64,000 nt of DNA from the IMG/VR virus record IMGVR_UViG_3300046616_000314, positions 62,001-126,000 of that record; one strand, 5' to 3'. This DNA is from a virus. The notes beneath the pieces were generated by a model, which was given only the letters and a program-made list of their open reading frames with translations, was not told the DNA's origin and did not search any database. The position numbers and the translations under genes were made by a program. Shown in pieces: positions 33,199 through 42,172 of the stretch. The first letter of the stretch is position 1. Every line of letters starts with the position of its first letter.

Positions 33199-33737
33199 GC
33201 GTATTCGTCCTTCTTGTGATGATCCACGTTCTTCCACGGGGGAAGAGTTGCCATGCGTTCTAGAATTTGCTCAAGCGTTATAGGCTCGAAATTCCAGCAG
33301 TCAACGCCCACGTCTAGACTTTGGTCATTGCCCTCCATAGAGCCATGTGAATGACCGTAGAGCATCAGAGAACCATAGTGAGATTTGTTCCAAACCCGCA
33401 TTGAGTAATGGCATAGAACGATGAGCTTATCCGCTTCCTTGATCTCTAGTGCGTACTGTGACGATGCCCAGAGATCAAGCTTGCGGGTTTGATTGCTGTC
33501 GTGATTTCCCCAAATTAGATGCTTAGTGCCATTGAGGCGCCGCAGAATATTGGGGGCAGCATTCTTGCCCATGGCAAAGTCACCCAAATGGTAAACTGTG
33601 TCATTGGGCTTAACGATGGCATTCCATCGTTCGATCATCGCTTCATCCATTTCATCCGCGTTGGCGAATGGGCGGTTGCAGTAGCGAATCACGTTCTCAT
33701 GTCCGAAATGAGAATCTGAGGTAAAATAATTAGTCAT
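33195..33737 (-). CDS. Calcineurin-like metallophosphoesterase
   Basis: 180 residues with the full motif set: D8-S-H10, GD at 52-53, GNHD at 77-80, His110 and GHSH at 128-131. Such small phage enzymes hydrolyse phosphodiesters or phosphomonoesters; substrate unknown. The promoter lies 6 nt from ATG and no ribosome site is present, so the mRNA is probably leaderless. Confidence 0.9.
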   Translation of the reverse strand: MTNYFTSDSHFGHENVIRYCNRPFANADEMDEAMIERWNAIVKPNDTVYHLGDFAMGKNAAPNILRRLNGTKHLIWGNHDSNQTRKLDLWASSQYALEIKEADKLIVLCHYSMRVWNKSHYGSLMLYGHSHGSMEGNDQSLDVGVDCWNFEPITLEQILERMATLPPWKNVDHHKKDEYA

Positions 33738-33743
33738 GCTCGC

Positions 33744-33752
33744 ATTATAACA
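33744..33752 (-). promoter_or_regulatory. Extended -10 promoter of the metallophosphoesterase gene
   Basis: TGTTATAAT: consensus TATAAT at 33749-33744 with TG one base upstream. No good -35. Six nt separate it from ATG, placing the start of transcription at or next to the start codon. Confidence 0.6.
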
Positions 33753-33772
33753 TGAAATGTGGCATGACGAAA

Positions 33773-34108
33773 CTAAAGTTGGTGTCGTAGCACTTTGTCG
33801 ATAAAATCATGAGCGTAATTGGTCGGCACCAAAACGAAGTCTGATGTCTTAAGCTTAAACATCACAAAATCTTCGTCATGAACAATTTCTGCATACCAAA
33901 AATCAATTCCATAAGCGCGTTGTGTAAACACTTCATGCGAAATGTTATGCAGATAGTCACGAAGTTGACTTACGCGCGCTAGACGTTCATCGTATAGTCT
34001 AACCAGTAACATTTCCAGCGTCGTTCGATATGCAGGATAAATTGTGAACATCTGGCTAGCATGTAGCCCGACTCTATCGATGTTATAATGAAGTAGAATG
34101 CGGGTCAT
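33773..34108 (-). CDS. FKLK-tail family protein, extended subtype
   Basis: 111 residues from ATG 34108 (ATGA). Tail VHDEDFVMFKLKTSDFVLVP then an amphipathic helix. Similar extension in the upstream gene. Unknown function. Confidence 0.83.
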   Translation of the reverse strand: MTRILLHYNIDRVGLHASQMFTIYPAYRTTLEMLLVRLYDERLARVSQLRDYLHNISHEVFTQRAYGIDFWYAEIVHDEDFVMFKLKTSDFVLVPTNYAHDFIDKVLRHQL

Positions 34109-34461
34109 GCTTCTGGGATATTTTCGATGTAGTCGTGAACACAGTCCGCGATATTTTCGGGGATGATAGAAATGTAGGGGCATTTCAACTTGAAGATCAT
34201 CGCGTCGTCTTCGGACGAAATTTCGATACTATACAGTTCGACATTCTGATAGAGATTGTATGCCACCGAATACTTGATGCCGCTGTTTTCCAGGGCATTT
34301 TTCATATCATCCATTTCGGCTTTGATGTCCGCATACCAGACATTTGCTTTCACCGAATCAATGGTGTGGTAGATGGTCGCCGTCATGTCGGAGCCGCCAC
34401 GCTCTCTGGCGCGCAAAGCCAGACTACTCGTTGTCTTGAAGTACAACAGGAAACGGATCAT
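34105..34461 (-). CDS. FKLK-tail family protein, extended subtype
   Basis: 118 residues; tail SSEDDAMIFKLKCPYISIIP followed by a helix (ENIADCVHDYIENI) like that in the gene at 33773, so the pair is paralogous. ATGA-coupled. Confidence 0.84.
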   Translation of the reverse strand: MIRFLLYFKTTSSLALRARERGGSDMTATIYHTIDSVKANVWYADIKAEMDDMKNALENSGIKYSVAYNLYQNVELYSIEISSEDDAMIFKLKCPYISIIPENIADCVHDYIENIPEA

Positions 34462-34823
34462 AGCAGCGGGAACTTCATCTTGAGTGTGACAGCGTGTTCA
34501 TCGTCATAAATGAGGATGCCCCAATTGAGATATTTTTCTAGAAAATATTTTTCGTTGGGCGTCCTAGCTGACCGCTGCACCGAATAAAATCGAACGACGT
34601 TGTATTGGATTTCAGCACGGTTTTTTGACAGATAGTCCTCAAGCTCAAACAACATCCGTTTGTTTGGTTCAGGTAAAGTGTTTCCATAGAGAATGTCTGG
34701 AAACACTTGTGGAATGTGATTGTTGATAGGATCGGCATACAGTTTTTCGTGATCCTCAACCTCTTCAAGGTCATTGAATTCAATCAAATCCGCGAAATGC
34801 TCAATGACAACGAACAAATGCAT
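34458..34823 (-). CDS. FKLK-tail family protein
   Basis: 121 residues; tail YDDEHAVTLKMKFPLL. Start overlaps upstream stop as TAATG. Unknown function. Confidence 0.83.
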   Translation of the reverse strand: MHLFVVIEHFADLIEFNDLEEVEDHEKLYADPINNHIPQVFPDILYGNTLPEPNKRMLFELEDYLSKNRAEIQYNVVRFYSVQRSARTPNEKYFLEKYLNWGILIYDDEHAVTLKMKFPLL

Positions 34824-35350
34824 TACGGAATACGATTTGACAGACGAATAATAGCTCCTAAAACATTGCTGATCCAGCTACGTCCCGGCGCGGGGTGCGC
34901 CTTGAGCATGGCTTGAGTCATTGCCAAATGCTCTTGGGCTGCTTCACGCTGAAACGCCTCGCGGTCGGCAACTTCGCCTTCAGTCAAATCAAAATCGGTG
35001 TAGACGAGATCATATCGGCTAGTGAACATGCGTTCATTTTCGTCATAGTAATAGCCGAATTGTTCAAACACTTCATCTTCATCACCTTCACAGGTCATGA
35101 CGATATCGTAATCACCCGCCCAGGCGAATAGACGATCAGCCAGAATCCCGGCGTCAATCGTGTTCATGTCGCTAGTGAACGGGCTGACGCACGTCACCTT
35201 ACGAATGTAACGAACTAGGTCTTCGCGAGACCATTCCGACATCTTGAAGACGCGATAGTTTTCCGATTGGCAAATCTTGAACCAGTCGCCCTTATCAAGG
35301 TCGAAGCTTTCGTGCGTGTCGAGTTGATGGAGCGAAAACGTATTACTCAT
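34823..35350 (-). CDS. Acidic protein of unknown function
   Basis: 175 residues, very acidic centre (EGDEDEVFEQFG), C-terminal amphipathic helices. Overlaps upstream gene by 8 nt. Family not recognised. Confidence 0.79.
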   Translation of the reverse strand: MSNTFSLHQLDTHESFDLDKGDWFKICQSENYRVFKMSEWSREDLVRYIRKVTCVSPFTSDMNTIDAGILADRLFAWAGDYDIVMTCEGDEDEVFEQFGYYYDENERMFTSRYDLVYTDFDLTEGEVADREAFQREAAQEHLAMTQAMLKAHPAPGRSWISNVLGAIIRLSNRIP

Positions 35351-35561
35351 CGAAAACCTTATCTGCGATAGTGGATGGCTTGGGAGTCATCATGTAATGA
35401 ATGCGCGAAAATGCGATGGCGATTATGATCATGACAGCGACCATAAAGGCATAGACCCACCCGAAGTTGAACAACAACCCCGGCAAAGGTGCAAGGACGA
35501 TCACCAAGAGAAACTTGACAGTAGCGTGTTGGTCAAGCCACTTATGGATTTTGTAGTTCAT
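35343..35561 (-). CDS. Small membrane protein, two helices
   Basis: 72 residues; hydrophobic segments about 15-33 and 35-53. Start shares one base with the upstream stop. Unknown function. Confidence 0.77.
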   Translation of the reverse strand: MNYKIHKWLDQHATVKFLLVIVLAPLPGLLFNFGWVYAFMVAVMIIIAIAFSRIHYMMTPKPSTIADKVFDE

Positions 35562-36547
35562 CAGTACAAATCCTTTAGGGTTTCAGCAGTGATTTCGCCG
35601 TTGACGATGCGGGCGCCGTGCTTCTTCAGCAGTCGCTTCAGCATAACGATTTCTTCCGCCCGATCCCGGTGTTCGGCTTCCGCGTTGATCTTATCATATG
35701 CGTCCTTGACACGCGCATTGTCGTCTTCAAACCACTTCAGGAAGGCGCGTGTCTTGCGATACTCGTCGGACTTCAAGAAATTATCCGTGAAGGTTTCCGA
35801 TTCGGTGATGACGCTATCGGGAATGAAAATGCCATCCATTCCACCTTCACCCGGTTCGAAGTATGCGAAATGGAATCCATTGACTTCGCCGACGCTCTTG
35901 ATGCTCATACCTTCCACCGGAATCGAGGAAACGGCACGAGTCTTCCACACCAGTAACTCAACGCCATCGTTGAGAATGTTCATGTGGATCGGAGAGCGAA
36001 CCGGGTTCACCCCAAACGTCAGGTGGTCGCCCAGTGCTTTTTGCTTACGGATACGCGGGTGTCCGTACAGCGGATGGTCAGGACCGATGTCCTTGACGTT
36101 CTCAACCATCTGGATCGTTTTGTCAGAGGTTTCATAGCCGTTGCGGTCGAAACGATAAGTAGACTCGCCCATGAACCTACACGCGAACTGGTAGTCCGCC
36201 TTGTAACCGCTGCTATGATGAATGTTGGGCGCACCCATGGCGTTGAACGAACGGATGCCGGGGTTGTGTAGTAGAACGTTCATCGCTTTGCGACGACGAT
36301 CCATCCGGCGTTTGTTTTCCGCAATGTCCAGCGGATTTCCATAAGTGGACGTGGAGGAATAATAGTCGCCCGAACGGTTTCTGTCGTACTGTTCTTTTTC
36401 AAATGTACGGCGATGTTCTGCTATAGTCAGCAGACGTTGTTGATCACTGGCGTCCATTTGCAAGAAGCCGTGGGACGCCAAAAACCGAAGGTCGTCATCC
36501 TTGGTGACGGTCAGCAAAGCGGTGTTCATGCGATCAACTAGCGACAT
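35561..36547 (-). CDS. Large protein of unknown function
   Basis: 328 residues, one of the longest non-enzyme genes here. Arg-rich N-terminal third, strand-rich centre (GVELLVWKTRAVSS, GFHFAYFEPGEGGMDGIF), coiled-coil-like C-terminus. AGGAT lies upstream of ATG. No motif or family recognised. Confidence 0.82.
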   Translation of the reverse strand: MSLVDRMNTALLTVTKDDDLRFLASHGFLQMDASDQQRLLTIAEHRRTFEKEQYDRNRSGDYYSSTSTYGNPLDIAENKRRMDRRRKAMNVLLHNPGIRSFNAMGAPNIHHSSGYKADYQFACRFMGESTYRFDRNGYETSDKTIQMVENVKDIGPDHPLYGHPRIRKQKALGDHLTFGVNPVRSPIHMNILNDGVELLVWKTRAVSSIPVEGMSIKSVGEVNGFHFAYFEPGEGGMDGIFIPDSVITESETFTDNFLKSDEYRKTRAFLKWFEDDNARVKDAYDKINAEAEHRDRAEEIVMLKRLLKKHGARIVNGEITAETLKDLY

Positions 36548-36595
36548 AAAATTATCCTATCAGTTCGACAGGAATTTATATCAAATATTTTTGTA

Positions 36596-36994
36596 CTAGG
36601 CAACAAGCCAGGATGAATTAGTCGAGAGATCGAATTTCAATCGCACAAGGGTAGCGACTTCATCATCTTCGATCATCAAATCAAAGCCCGTACCATTCAC
36701 CGAAAAGGACGACACGTTCAATGTATCGAGCGGCATTTCACGGACATGCCATCCGTTGTACCGGATGATAGAATATTCTATCGAATTCTCTTCAAGAAAT
36801 TCGATAATGGGTTCAATGTACGCTTTAGAATGGGATGATCCCATTTCATCAAAAGATGAATAGCACCAGGGGCGTTCTTCAAAATCTTCATGTAGCGCAT
36901 GGGCAACATACTCTGCATCACGCTCTTGTTGCGTCAGAGTTTTCGAATAGCTGTTGAGACCATAGGCTCTAAAGAAAATTTTGAACCGATTCAT
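36596..36994 (-). CDS. FKLK-tail family protein
   Basis: 132 residues; tail EDDEVATLVRLKFDLSTNSS with L-V-R in place of F-K. ATGA-coupled upstream. Confidence 0.8.
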   Translation of the reverse strand: MNRFKIFFRAYGLNSYSKTLTQQERDAEYVAHALHEDFEERPWCYSSFDEMGSSHSKAYIEPIIEFLEENSIEYSIIRYNGWHVREMPLDTLNVSSFSVNGTGFDLMIEDDEVATLVRLKFDLSTNSSWLVA

Positions 36995-37257
36995 TCACCC
37001 GCCAGCTTATTAAGCCACGCTACCAAGTCTGCATCAAATTTCTTACCCTTGGCTGTTTTCATAAACAATCCCCAAAGGTTACTAATCGTGAGCAACAGCA
37101 CCGAAACCGAGACCAGCCATAACATCATCACCGGAATGATCATTCGCGGAGCATGGGCTTCGGTATACGCCAATGTTGCTGCACCCAGGAAGCCAAGGAA
37201 GTATAACGGTGACATGAACACCATCAATCCCACGAAACCTACGACAAATTTTCTCAT
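36991..37257 (-). CDS. Membrane protein, first of a paralogous pair
   Basis: 88 residues, two hydrophobic segments (about 5-30 and 40-62) and a basic amphipathic C-terminal helix. Starts MRKFVVGF; same layout as the upstream gene, so a tandem duplication. Confidence 0.8.
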   Translation of the reverse strand: MRKFVVGFVGLMVFMSPLYFLGFLGAATLAYTEAHAPRMIIPVMMLWLVSVSVLLLTISNLWGLFMKTAKGKKFDADLVAWLNKLAGE

Positions 37258-37517
37258 TTGCCAGCCGCTTGCTTGATAGCCTTCTCGACTTTATCGCTGA
37301 AGGCTTTACCCATAGGAGTTTCGAGAATCCGGTCGATGAGCTTGGAACCAAATGCCAGAAGCAATAAACAACTCAGAGACGACACGAAACCCACTAGGAA
37401 CATATCGTAGTGACGAGCGCGAGCAAGTTCCATAATCCAGACGTTAAGAATTGCCACGGCAAGGACCGGAGACAATGCTATTGCAAAAATGAATCCCAGA
37501 ACAATGTACTTTCTCAA
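37254..37517 (-). CDS. Membrane protein, second of a paralogous pair
   Basis: 87 residues, starts MRKYIVLGF, same two-helix layout and C-terminal helix (GKAFSDKVEKAIKQAAG) as the gene at 36991. ATGA-coupled both sides. Confidence 0.8.
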   Translation of the reverse strand: MRKYIVLGFIFAIALSPVLAVAILNVWIMELARARHYDMFLVGFVSSLSCLLLLAFGSKLIDRILETPMGKAFSDKVEKAIKQAAGK

Positions 37518-37720
37518 TCGCTTGCTCCAAACACTGAATCTAAGAAATCATCGAGTTTATCATCGGGGAGGAATTTTCCCTCTCGAATCTGTTGGCGCCC
37601 TCGTTCCATACGGATTTCATCGCTGATTGCTTCGCGCTCTTGGAAGCAAGAGGCGCACAAATCATAGCCTACTAACGACGGCTCAGCGCATTCATGGCAC
37701 AACCAGATTTTTTCGCGCAT
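37514..37720 (-). CDS. Small zinc-ribbon-like protein
   Basis: 68 residues from ATG 37720. CHEC near residue 8 and CASC near 23 form a C-x-x-C pair of pairs (Zn knuckle), followed by a charged helix. Perhaps a nucleic-acid- or protein-binding adaptor. Confidence 0.78.
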   Translation of the reverse strand: MREKIWLCHECAEPSLVGYDLCASCFQEREAISDEIRMERGRQQIREGKFLPDDKLDDFLDSVFGASD

Positions 37721-37722
37721 TT

Positions 37723-38172
37723 TCAAAACCATTTCAGTTTGAAAAGCATCATATCTTCTTCGACGGTAAACAACAATTTATATTCCAATTTTCTGGAATA
37801 TTTGTCGATAATTTCGTCAGTGGCGCAGGCTCGAAAATCAATTTCACCCTTCAACGAGTCGGCTTCTAGCCAATCGCTAATATAGGGGTGAAAATCGATA
37901 GGTGTTCCCCACCATTTTGTAAAATCACGATGTTCTTCGAACAGTTTCATAGAGGTTGTCGCATAGCCGCTCAGCGATAACCGATAAGCTGTTGACTGAT
38001 CAATGATGACTTCATGCTTGAACTTCATCATTTTGGCAGCATAGACTTGCCCTCTAGTCGGAGCGACTAAGAACTTAATATAGGTTCTCAACCACCGCAC
38101 GGGATGGTAGGCAACACAGAACGCAAGCCCGAGTAGGAACGTGCCTGTGATGATTTCCATCGCTAGGTTCAC
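37723..38172 (-). CDS. Membrane-anchored FKLK-tail protein
   Basis: 149 residues starting at GTG 38172 (GTGA overlap; ATG 38160 is an alternative). One N-terminal hydrophobic helix (about 7-24), then a soluble region ending FTVEEDMMLFKLKWF. First of three adjacent genes with this design. Confidence 0.82.
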   Translation of the reverse strand: MNLAMEIITGTFLLGLAFCVAYHPVRWLRTYIKFLVAPTRGQVYAAKMMKFKHEVIIDQSTAYRLSLSGYATTSMKLFEEHRDFTKWWGTPIDFHPYISDWLEADSLKGEIDFRACATDEIIDKYSRKLEYKLLFTVEEDMMLFKLKWF

Positions 38173-38633
38173 TCACCCATCCACTTCAGCTTGAACATCA
38201 CCATGTCTTCTTTTTTCTTGAAGTGCAGTTCGTAATGTCGTTCGTAATAAACGTCAGTGACTTTATGGTACTCTCGATAGGGGCGTTGATCGTCTCGTAC
38301 GACCAATTTAAATTTTGCGGGAATCCGAACGATGACCGCATACAATTTGGGTTCCGCTATCGAATGGGTTTCGCACCATGCGCGCACTTCATCCCGAACG
38401 TGAATTTTATAGTAGGCTCGATCTTTGTGAGGATTTTCGTAAAATTGCGTGATGTCTTGTGCCGCCCAAAGGCGATCAGCAATCTTTGTCGAACTGAACG
38501 CAATCTTGTTGCGATTCCAACGCCCAGGCTTTTTGAAATAACCATGAATGATCGGTGCGAACAGAAACAGTCCCGCGAACAGAAACCAACCAATCACTAA
38601 TGCAGTGGGTTTATCGCTCACTTCGACATCCAT
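38169..38633 (-). CDS. Membrane-anchored FKLK-tail protein
   Basis: 154 residues; hydrophobic helix about 10-30, soluble region ending FKKKEDMVMFKLKWMGE. Paralogue of 37723 and 38618. Confidence 0.82.
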   Translation of the reverse strand: MDVEVSDKPTALVIGWFLFAGLFLFAPIIHGYFKKPGRWNRNKIAFSSTKIADRLWAAQDITQFYENPHKDRAYYKIHVRDEVRAWCETHSIAEPKLYAVIVRIPAKFKLVVRDDQRPYREYHKVTDVYYERHYELHFKKKEDMVMFKLKWMGE

Positions 38634-39046
38634 TTAAGCTTGAACATAACTATATCATCGGCGTTGCCGCATGTCACCCGATAATGATATCCCCACAGAT
38701 TCCGATGGAAGCTCAAGATTACTTTCTTCTTCAAATGGGTTTTATTCCATTCGTAGACGTGATCGTGAAATGGGATGGTGTGGAACTTTGACGTGCCGTG
38801 TTGGAGGCGCGACCACCATCTATGGTCACATAGATGGTCAATAACAGAGTCGTTAGGCTCACCAAGATAATCGGGCGTTTGGGGATCGATAATCAAGAAA
38901 TGCTTGGCGTGCTTGACTTTTAATTCAGGATTCCCAATTCGTTCGATAAGGGCGGCGAGACCATAGCCGACAGCCAAAGGCGAAATGGCAACCAAGAGGA
39001 AGCCACACGCCTTCAGCCCGATATCGAAGAACTGTTCAGGACTCAT
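38618..39046 (-). CDS. Membrane-anchored FKLK-tail protein
   Basis: 142 residues from ATG 39046 (ATGA). Hydrophobic helix about 10-35, ends CGNADDIVMFKLKWMSK. Paralogue of its two downstream neighbours. Confidence 0.82.
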   Translation of the reverse strand: MSPEQFFDIGLKACGFLLVAISPLAVGYGLAALIERIGNPELKVKHAKHFLIIDPQTPDYLGEPNDSVIDHLCDHRWWSRLQHGTSKFHTIPFHDHVYEWNKTHLKKKVILSFHRNLWGYHYRVTCGNADDIVMFKLKWMSK

Positions 39047-39435
39047 TTCACGGACAACGCTTGAAGTTCGGTTTCTTCCATATACGAACGGCGATAGACC
39101 GTGCGGAAGCGAATCTTGGAGCCGACACACAGTTCGCCCATGTACTGACCAGATTGGAAAGCATAACCACGTTCATCACCGGGACAACCGTTGATGCGTT
39201 GAGCGGTGACATCCGTGAGGGGTCCGCCTTTGAAATTGTAACCCTTGGCGTCCAGATCGGCGAAGTACGATTGGACCTGATTGGCGTCACGTTCCTCTTG
39301 CGACACCTTCGGAGTCGTCAGCGTTTCGCCGCGTTTGAAGGACGCGCCGATGCCCATACCGACCACCAAAACGATGAAAACAGCAATGATTCCGGCGGCG
39401 ACACGAGTGGGGATATTACCAAATCTACTAGACAT
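39043..39435 (-). CDS. Membrane-anchored or secreted protein of unknown function
   Basis: 130 residues; basic N-terminus, hydrophobic helix about 12-32, then a polar domain with two Cys (NGCPGDERG, GELCVGS) that could pair in the periplasm. No tail motif. Unknown function. Confidence 0.8.
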   Translation of the reverse strand: MSSRFGNIPTRVAAGIIAVFIVLVVGMGIGASFKRGETLTTPKVSQEERDANQVQSYFADLDAKGYNFKGGPLTDVTAQRINGCPGDERGYAFQSGQYMGELCVGSKIRFRTVYRRSYMEETELQALSVK

Positions 39436-39444
39436 GCAGTTCTC

Positions 39445-40146
39445 CTATGATCCAGCTTTAAACTTAAACATGATTGCGTCTTCTTCGGTATCGAAGCTGA
39501 ACTTGAACAAAATGGCAGGAAGCTTCGTAACATCAGCTTCAAACGACCACTTACAGTTCAGGCTCGCCACCGTATTGAGGCAATGTTGCATCACGTCACA
39601 GTCGATTTCATCCATGCCACCCTTGGCGTGAACAATTACGGTATGCTTACGAGGATATTGGACGAAATTTTTGAAACGTCCACTCTTAAGATTCAACTCT
39701 TCTTTCGTGATTTCAACGTCGTACTCAAGATCAGCCCCGGTATTGGGGCAAATAGCCGTGGTGACGAACACATGATCAGCGGGCGCCATAGTAACGCCAT
39801 TGGAATTGGTGACAGATTGCGTATAGTATTCAACACCGTCATACCGATCATGACGACGGCTATGATACCTGACGCCATAGTGAAAGTCTTGACGAATGAA
39901 TTCACGAGTATACGCCCGGCGGAAGAGATACCGTCCAGGCATATGCATTAGATGATTAACCCGTCGCCGCAGTTCGCGCTTGTTCTTATCGATACCATCC
40001 GTGGCAAGACGAATATCACCACTGTTGATCGACACCATCAGCAGATCGGTGTCGTACATGGAATAGCAAGCCGCGAAGTATGCCGACGAGGCGTCAACGA
40101 ACCGCATTTCCATGTGAACGGGGTTGATGACGAGATACTTAGTCAT
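39445..40146 (-). CDS. Long FKLK-tail family protein
   Basis: 233 residues, about twice the usual length. Tail FDTEEDAIMFKFKAGS; contains a His/Arg/Tyr-rich centre (RYHSRRHDRYDG). Similar in length and layout to the upstream gene. Confidence 0.83.
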   Translation of the reverse strand: MTKYLVINPVHMEMRFVDASSAYFAACYSMYDTDLLMVSINSGDIRLATDGIDKNKRELRRRVNHLMHMPGRYLFRRAYTREFIRQDFHYGVRYHSRRHDRYDGVEYYTQSVTNSNGVTMAPADHVFVTTAICPNTGADLEYDVEITKEELNLKSGRFKNFVQYPRKHTVIVHAKGGMDEIDCDVMQHCLNTVASLNCKWSFEADVTKLPAILFKFSFDTEEDAIMFKFKAGS

Positions 40147-40838
40147 TGCGCCGCCTTGAGCTTGAACATCACCGCATCATCTTCATTTTCAAAATGAAAA
40201 ATCATTTGCGGGTCAGCCATCAAATCGTAAGTCGCAGACAAAGACCATTTGTGAGTCACGGCACGGATTGCCGCGAGACGCATTTCGGGCGTTGCGAAAT
40301 CTGCACACGTGACCGGGTTCCGACGTTCATTTGGATCGAAATTCACAAAGCCCGTGGCGAATTCTTCCGGCGTCACCTTGCATGAGATCGAGGCGCCGTA
40401 ATGATCGTCTTCAAACGAACTTTGCGCGATGAAGAAATACAAATCTACGTCGCCATGGGCATGATGGTGCGTCACATGGCGATAATGATAATTCATTTTA
40501 TCGCCGTCGCATTCGCCTTTATATTCAATCGTGAAGCCCGGTTTCACCACTTGCATAGCCGTATTGAATCGAACGCGACCTTCACCACCCGCAAGAGCTT
40601 CGAAATAGCGTTTGCGATACTTGTTCTCAGCATAGCGTTGGAGATCAAGGGGGTTATCCGAGATCAGCCAGGACCAATCACCAATGATCTTGTGTTTGCC
40701 TTTGCCAATGATGACACCGTTTGCCTTTTTATAGTCGCGGGCGTGCTTCTTCATTGCGTGCTCATGCGACCGCGCCCGCACGATTTCATAACCGAGGCGG
40801 TTCGTTTTCATTACGATGAGGAAGTCACGCAAGCTCAT
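40143..40838 (-). CDS. Long FKLK-tail family protein
   Basis: 231 residues; tail FENEDDAVMFKLKAAQ, His-rich centre (HYRHVTHHHAHGD). Probably paralogous to 39445. ATGA-coupled. Confidence 0.83.
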   Translation of the reverse strand: MSLRDFLIVMKTNRLGYEIVRARSHEHAMKKHARDYKKANGVIIGKGKHKIIGDWSWLISDNPLDLQRYAENKYRKRYFEALAGGEGRVRFNTAMQVVKPGFTIEYKGECDGDKMNYHYRHVTHHHAHGDVDLYFFIAQSSFEDDHYGASISCKVTPEEFATGFVNFDPNERRNPVTCADFATPEMRLAAIRAVTHKWSLSATYDLMADPQMIFHFENEDDAVMFKLKAAQ

Positions 40839-41191
40839 TAGATTTCGACCCCTTCGGCACCGTCCAGGCGATCAAGGAAATCCCGCAGGGCTTCATAGTT
40901 CTTGTCACGGTCGAACGTGAATTCACCCATGGACGTACGGAACACGATCTTGTTGGCGATCACCACCTTGCTCCACTTCAGTAGGAAGTGAGCGGCGAAA
41001 TCCTTGCTATGCAGAAACACGTCGGGTTGCTTCGACTGATATTCCTGCACACGGGAGCGAACGTCTTGATCGCGATGTTGGTAGAGCCACGCGCGCACGG
41101 GATCATCATCACCACGCGGAACTTCATTCCGATAGGTGAACCGATAGACATGGTTCCGGTATTGGAAGCGGAGCTTCTTCGTCTCAGACAT
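40838..41191 (-). CDS. FKLK-tail family protein, extended subtype
   Basis: 117 residues from ATG 41191. Tail LHSKDFAAHFLLKWSKVVIA followed by two strands and a helix (about 45 residues). Overlaps upstream gene by 8 nt. Confidence 0.8.
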   Translation of the reverse strand: MSETKKLRFQYRNHVYRFTYRNEVPRGDDDPVRAWLYQHRDQDVRSRVQEYQSKQPDVFLHSKDFAAHFLLKWSKVVIANKIVFRTSMGEFTFDRDKNYEALRDFLDRLDGAEGVEI

Positions 41192-41420
41192 CTTTTTCAG
41201 TCTTTTCCACGGCGACCAAGCTCGAATTGCCATCCCGCGACGTGGCGATGACGGACGGGACCGGCGACAGACCCGAAAGTTCCATCGCCTTGAACAGGGC
41301 GTCATTGTCCAACGACACCTTGACGCCGCCAATCCACAGGTCGGAGACCCGCGAGCCGGGATAGCCGATGGTCACGTTCAGTTGGACGGTCTTGCCCAGC
41401 AATTCGGGGTTCATCTTCAT
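41184..41420 (-). CDS. Small strand-rich protein of unknown function
   Basis: 78 residues from ATG 41420, chosen because AGGAGA lies 7 nt upstream. No tail motif. Unknown function. Confidence 0.76.
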   Translation of the reverse strand: MKMNPELLGKTVQLNVTIGYPGSRVSDLWIGGVKVSLDNDALFKAMELSGLSPVPSVIATSRDGNSSLVAVEKTEKDV

Positions 41421-41431
41421 CAACAAATCTC

Positions 41432-41803
41432 CTACAAAAATTTCAGCTTGAACAGAGCGGCATCTTCAGCTTCCACAAACCCAATTTGAATTCTATGGAA
41501 ACAATAATCAGACTCGACTATATTCGATTCACCTTTCGAAATCATATACGGAAGATCAATTTCTATATACGATTTTTCGTTTATGTCAAGATCGGGAATT
41601 TTCGTGTAATGAACCGGGCGGTCGAAAACACAATAATCTCCGATGAAATGCTCATCCATCCAATATTCTATGTCTTCAAAAAACCGGTTCGCCCGGCGCG
41701 CTTCGCGGTTTGGGTTGATAATCTTTTTGAATTGCTCATCCGTTAGTGTCACCCAATACGGGAGAACTTGGAGCACACGATAGGTCAGGCGCGTAACATC
41801 CAT
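41432..41803 (-). CDS. FKLK-tail family protein
   Basis: 123 residues; tail FVEAEDAALFKLKFL, with helix FEDIEYWMDEHF earlier. Start shares a base with the upstream stop. Confidence 0.84.
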   Translation of the reverse strand: MDVTRLTYRVLQVLPYWVTLTDEQFKKIINPNREARRANRFFEDIEYWMDEHFIGDYCVFDRPVHYTKIPDLDINEKSYIEIDLPYMISKGESNIVESDYCFHRIQIGFVEAEDAALFKLKFL

Positions 41804-42105
41804 CAGTACGGATGCGAGAAAGCCTCGCCCTTCCGGTCCAGATAGTCGCGCAGCTTGATATCAGCCAGTGGCGTGCCAGCCAGTTCTTCGACGGTCACGT
41901 GACCTTCTTGGAATTGCCAGTAGAGATCGTTCAGGATTTCGCCATAGGCAAACTTGGTACGAAATTCTTTTTCAGCGGCATGGGGGCAGCACGCTTGGAT
42001 CAGTTCAGCCGAAACGTATTGATTCGGCTTGCCACGATAGGCGATGTAGCGAACCTTGATCGAACGTTCGTTGTGAACCGCATCAATGTTGCACATATCG
42101 CACAT
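41803..42105 (-). CDS. Small Cys-containing protein of unknown function
   Basis: 100 residues; CDMC at 2-5 and ACCPHAAEK near 38-46 suggest a metal site. First gene after the promoter at 42134. No tail motif. Confidence 0.78.
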   Translation of the reverse strand: MCDMCNIDAVHNERSIKVRYIAYRGKPNQYVSAELIQACCPHAAEKEFRTKFAYGEILNDLYWQFQEGHVTVEELAGTPLADIKLRDYLDRKGEAFSHPY

Positions 42106-42133
42106 AAAAGAATCTCCGAATGATTATCTTCGT

Positions 42134-42161
42134 AAGATACCAAAATTATTTCGATTGTCAA
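42134..42161 (-). promoter_or_regulatory. Promoter for the operon starting at 42105
   Basis: TTGACA (42161-42156), 16 nt, TATCTT (42139-42134), with GG before the -10 as at several other promoters here. Confidence 0.65.
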
Positions 42162-42172
42162 GCAAAGACTAG

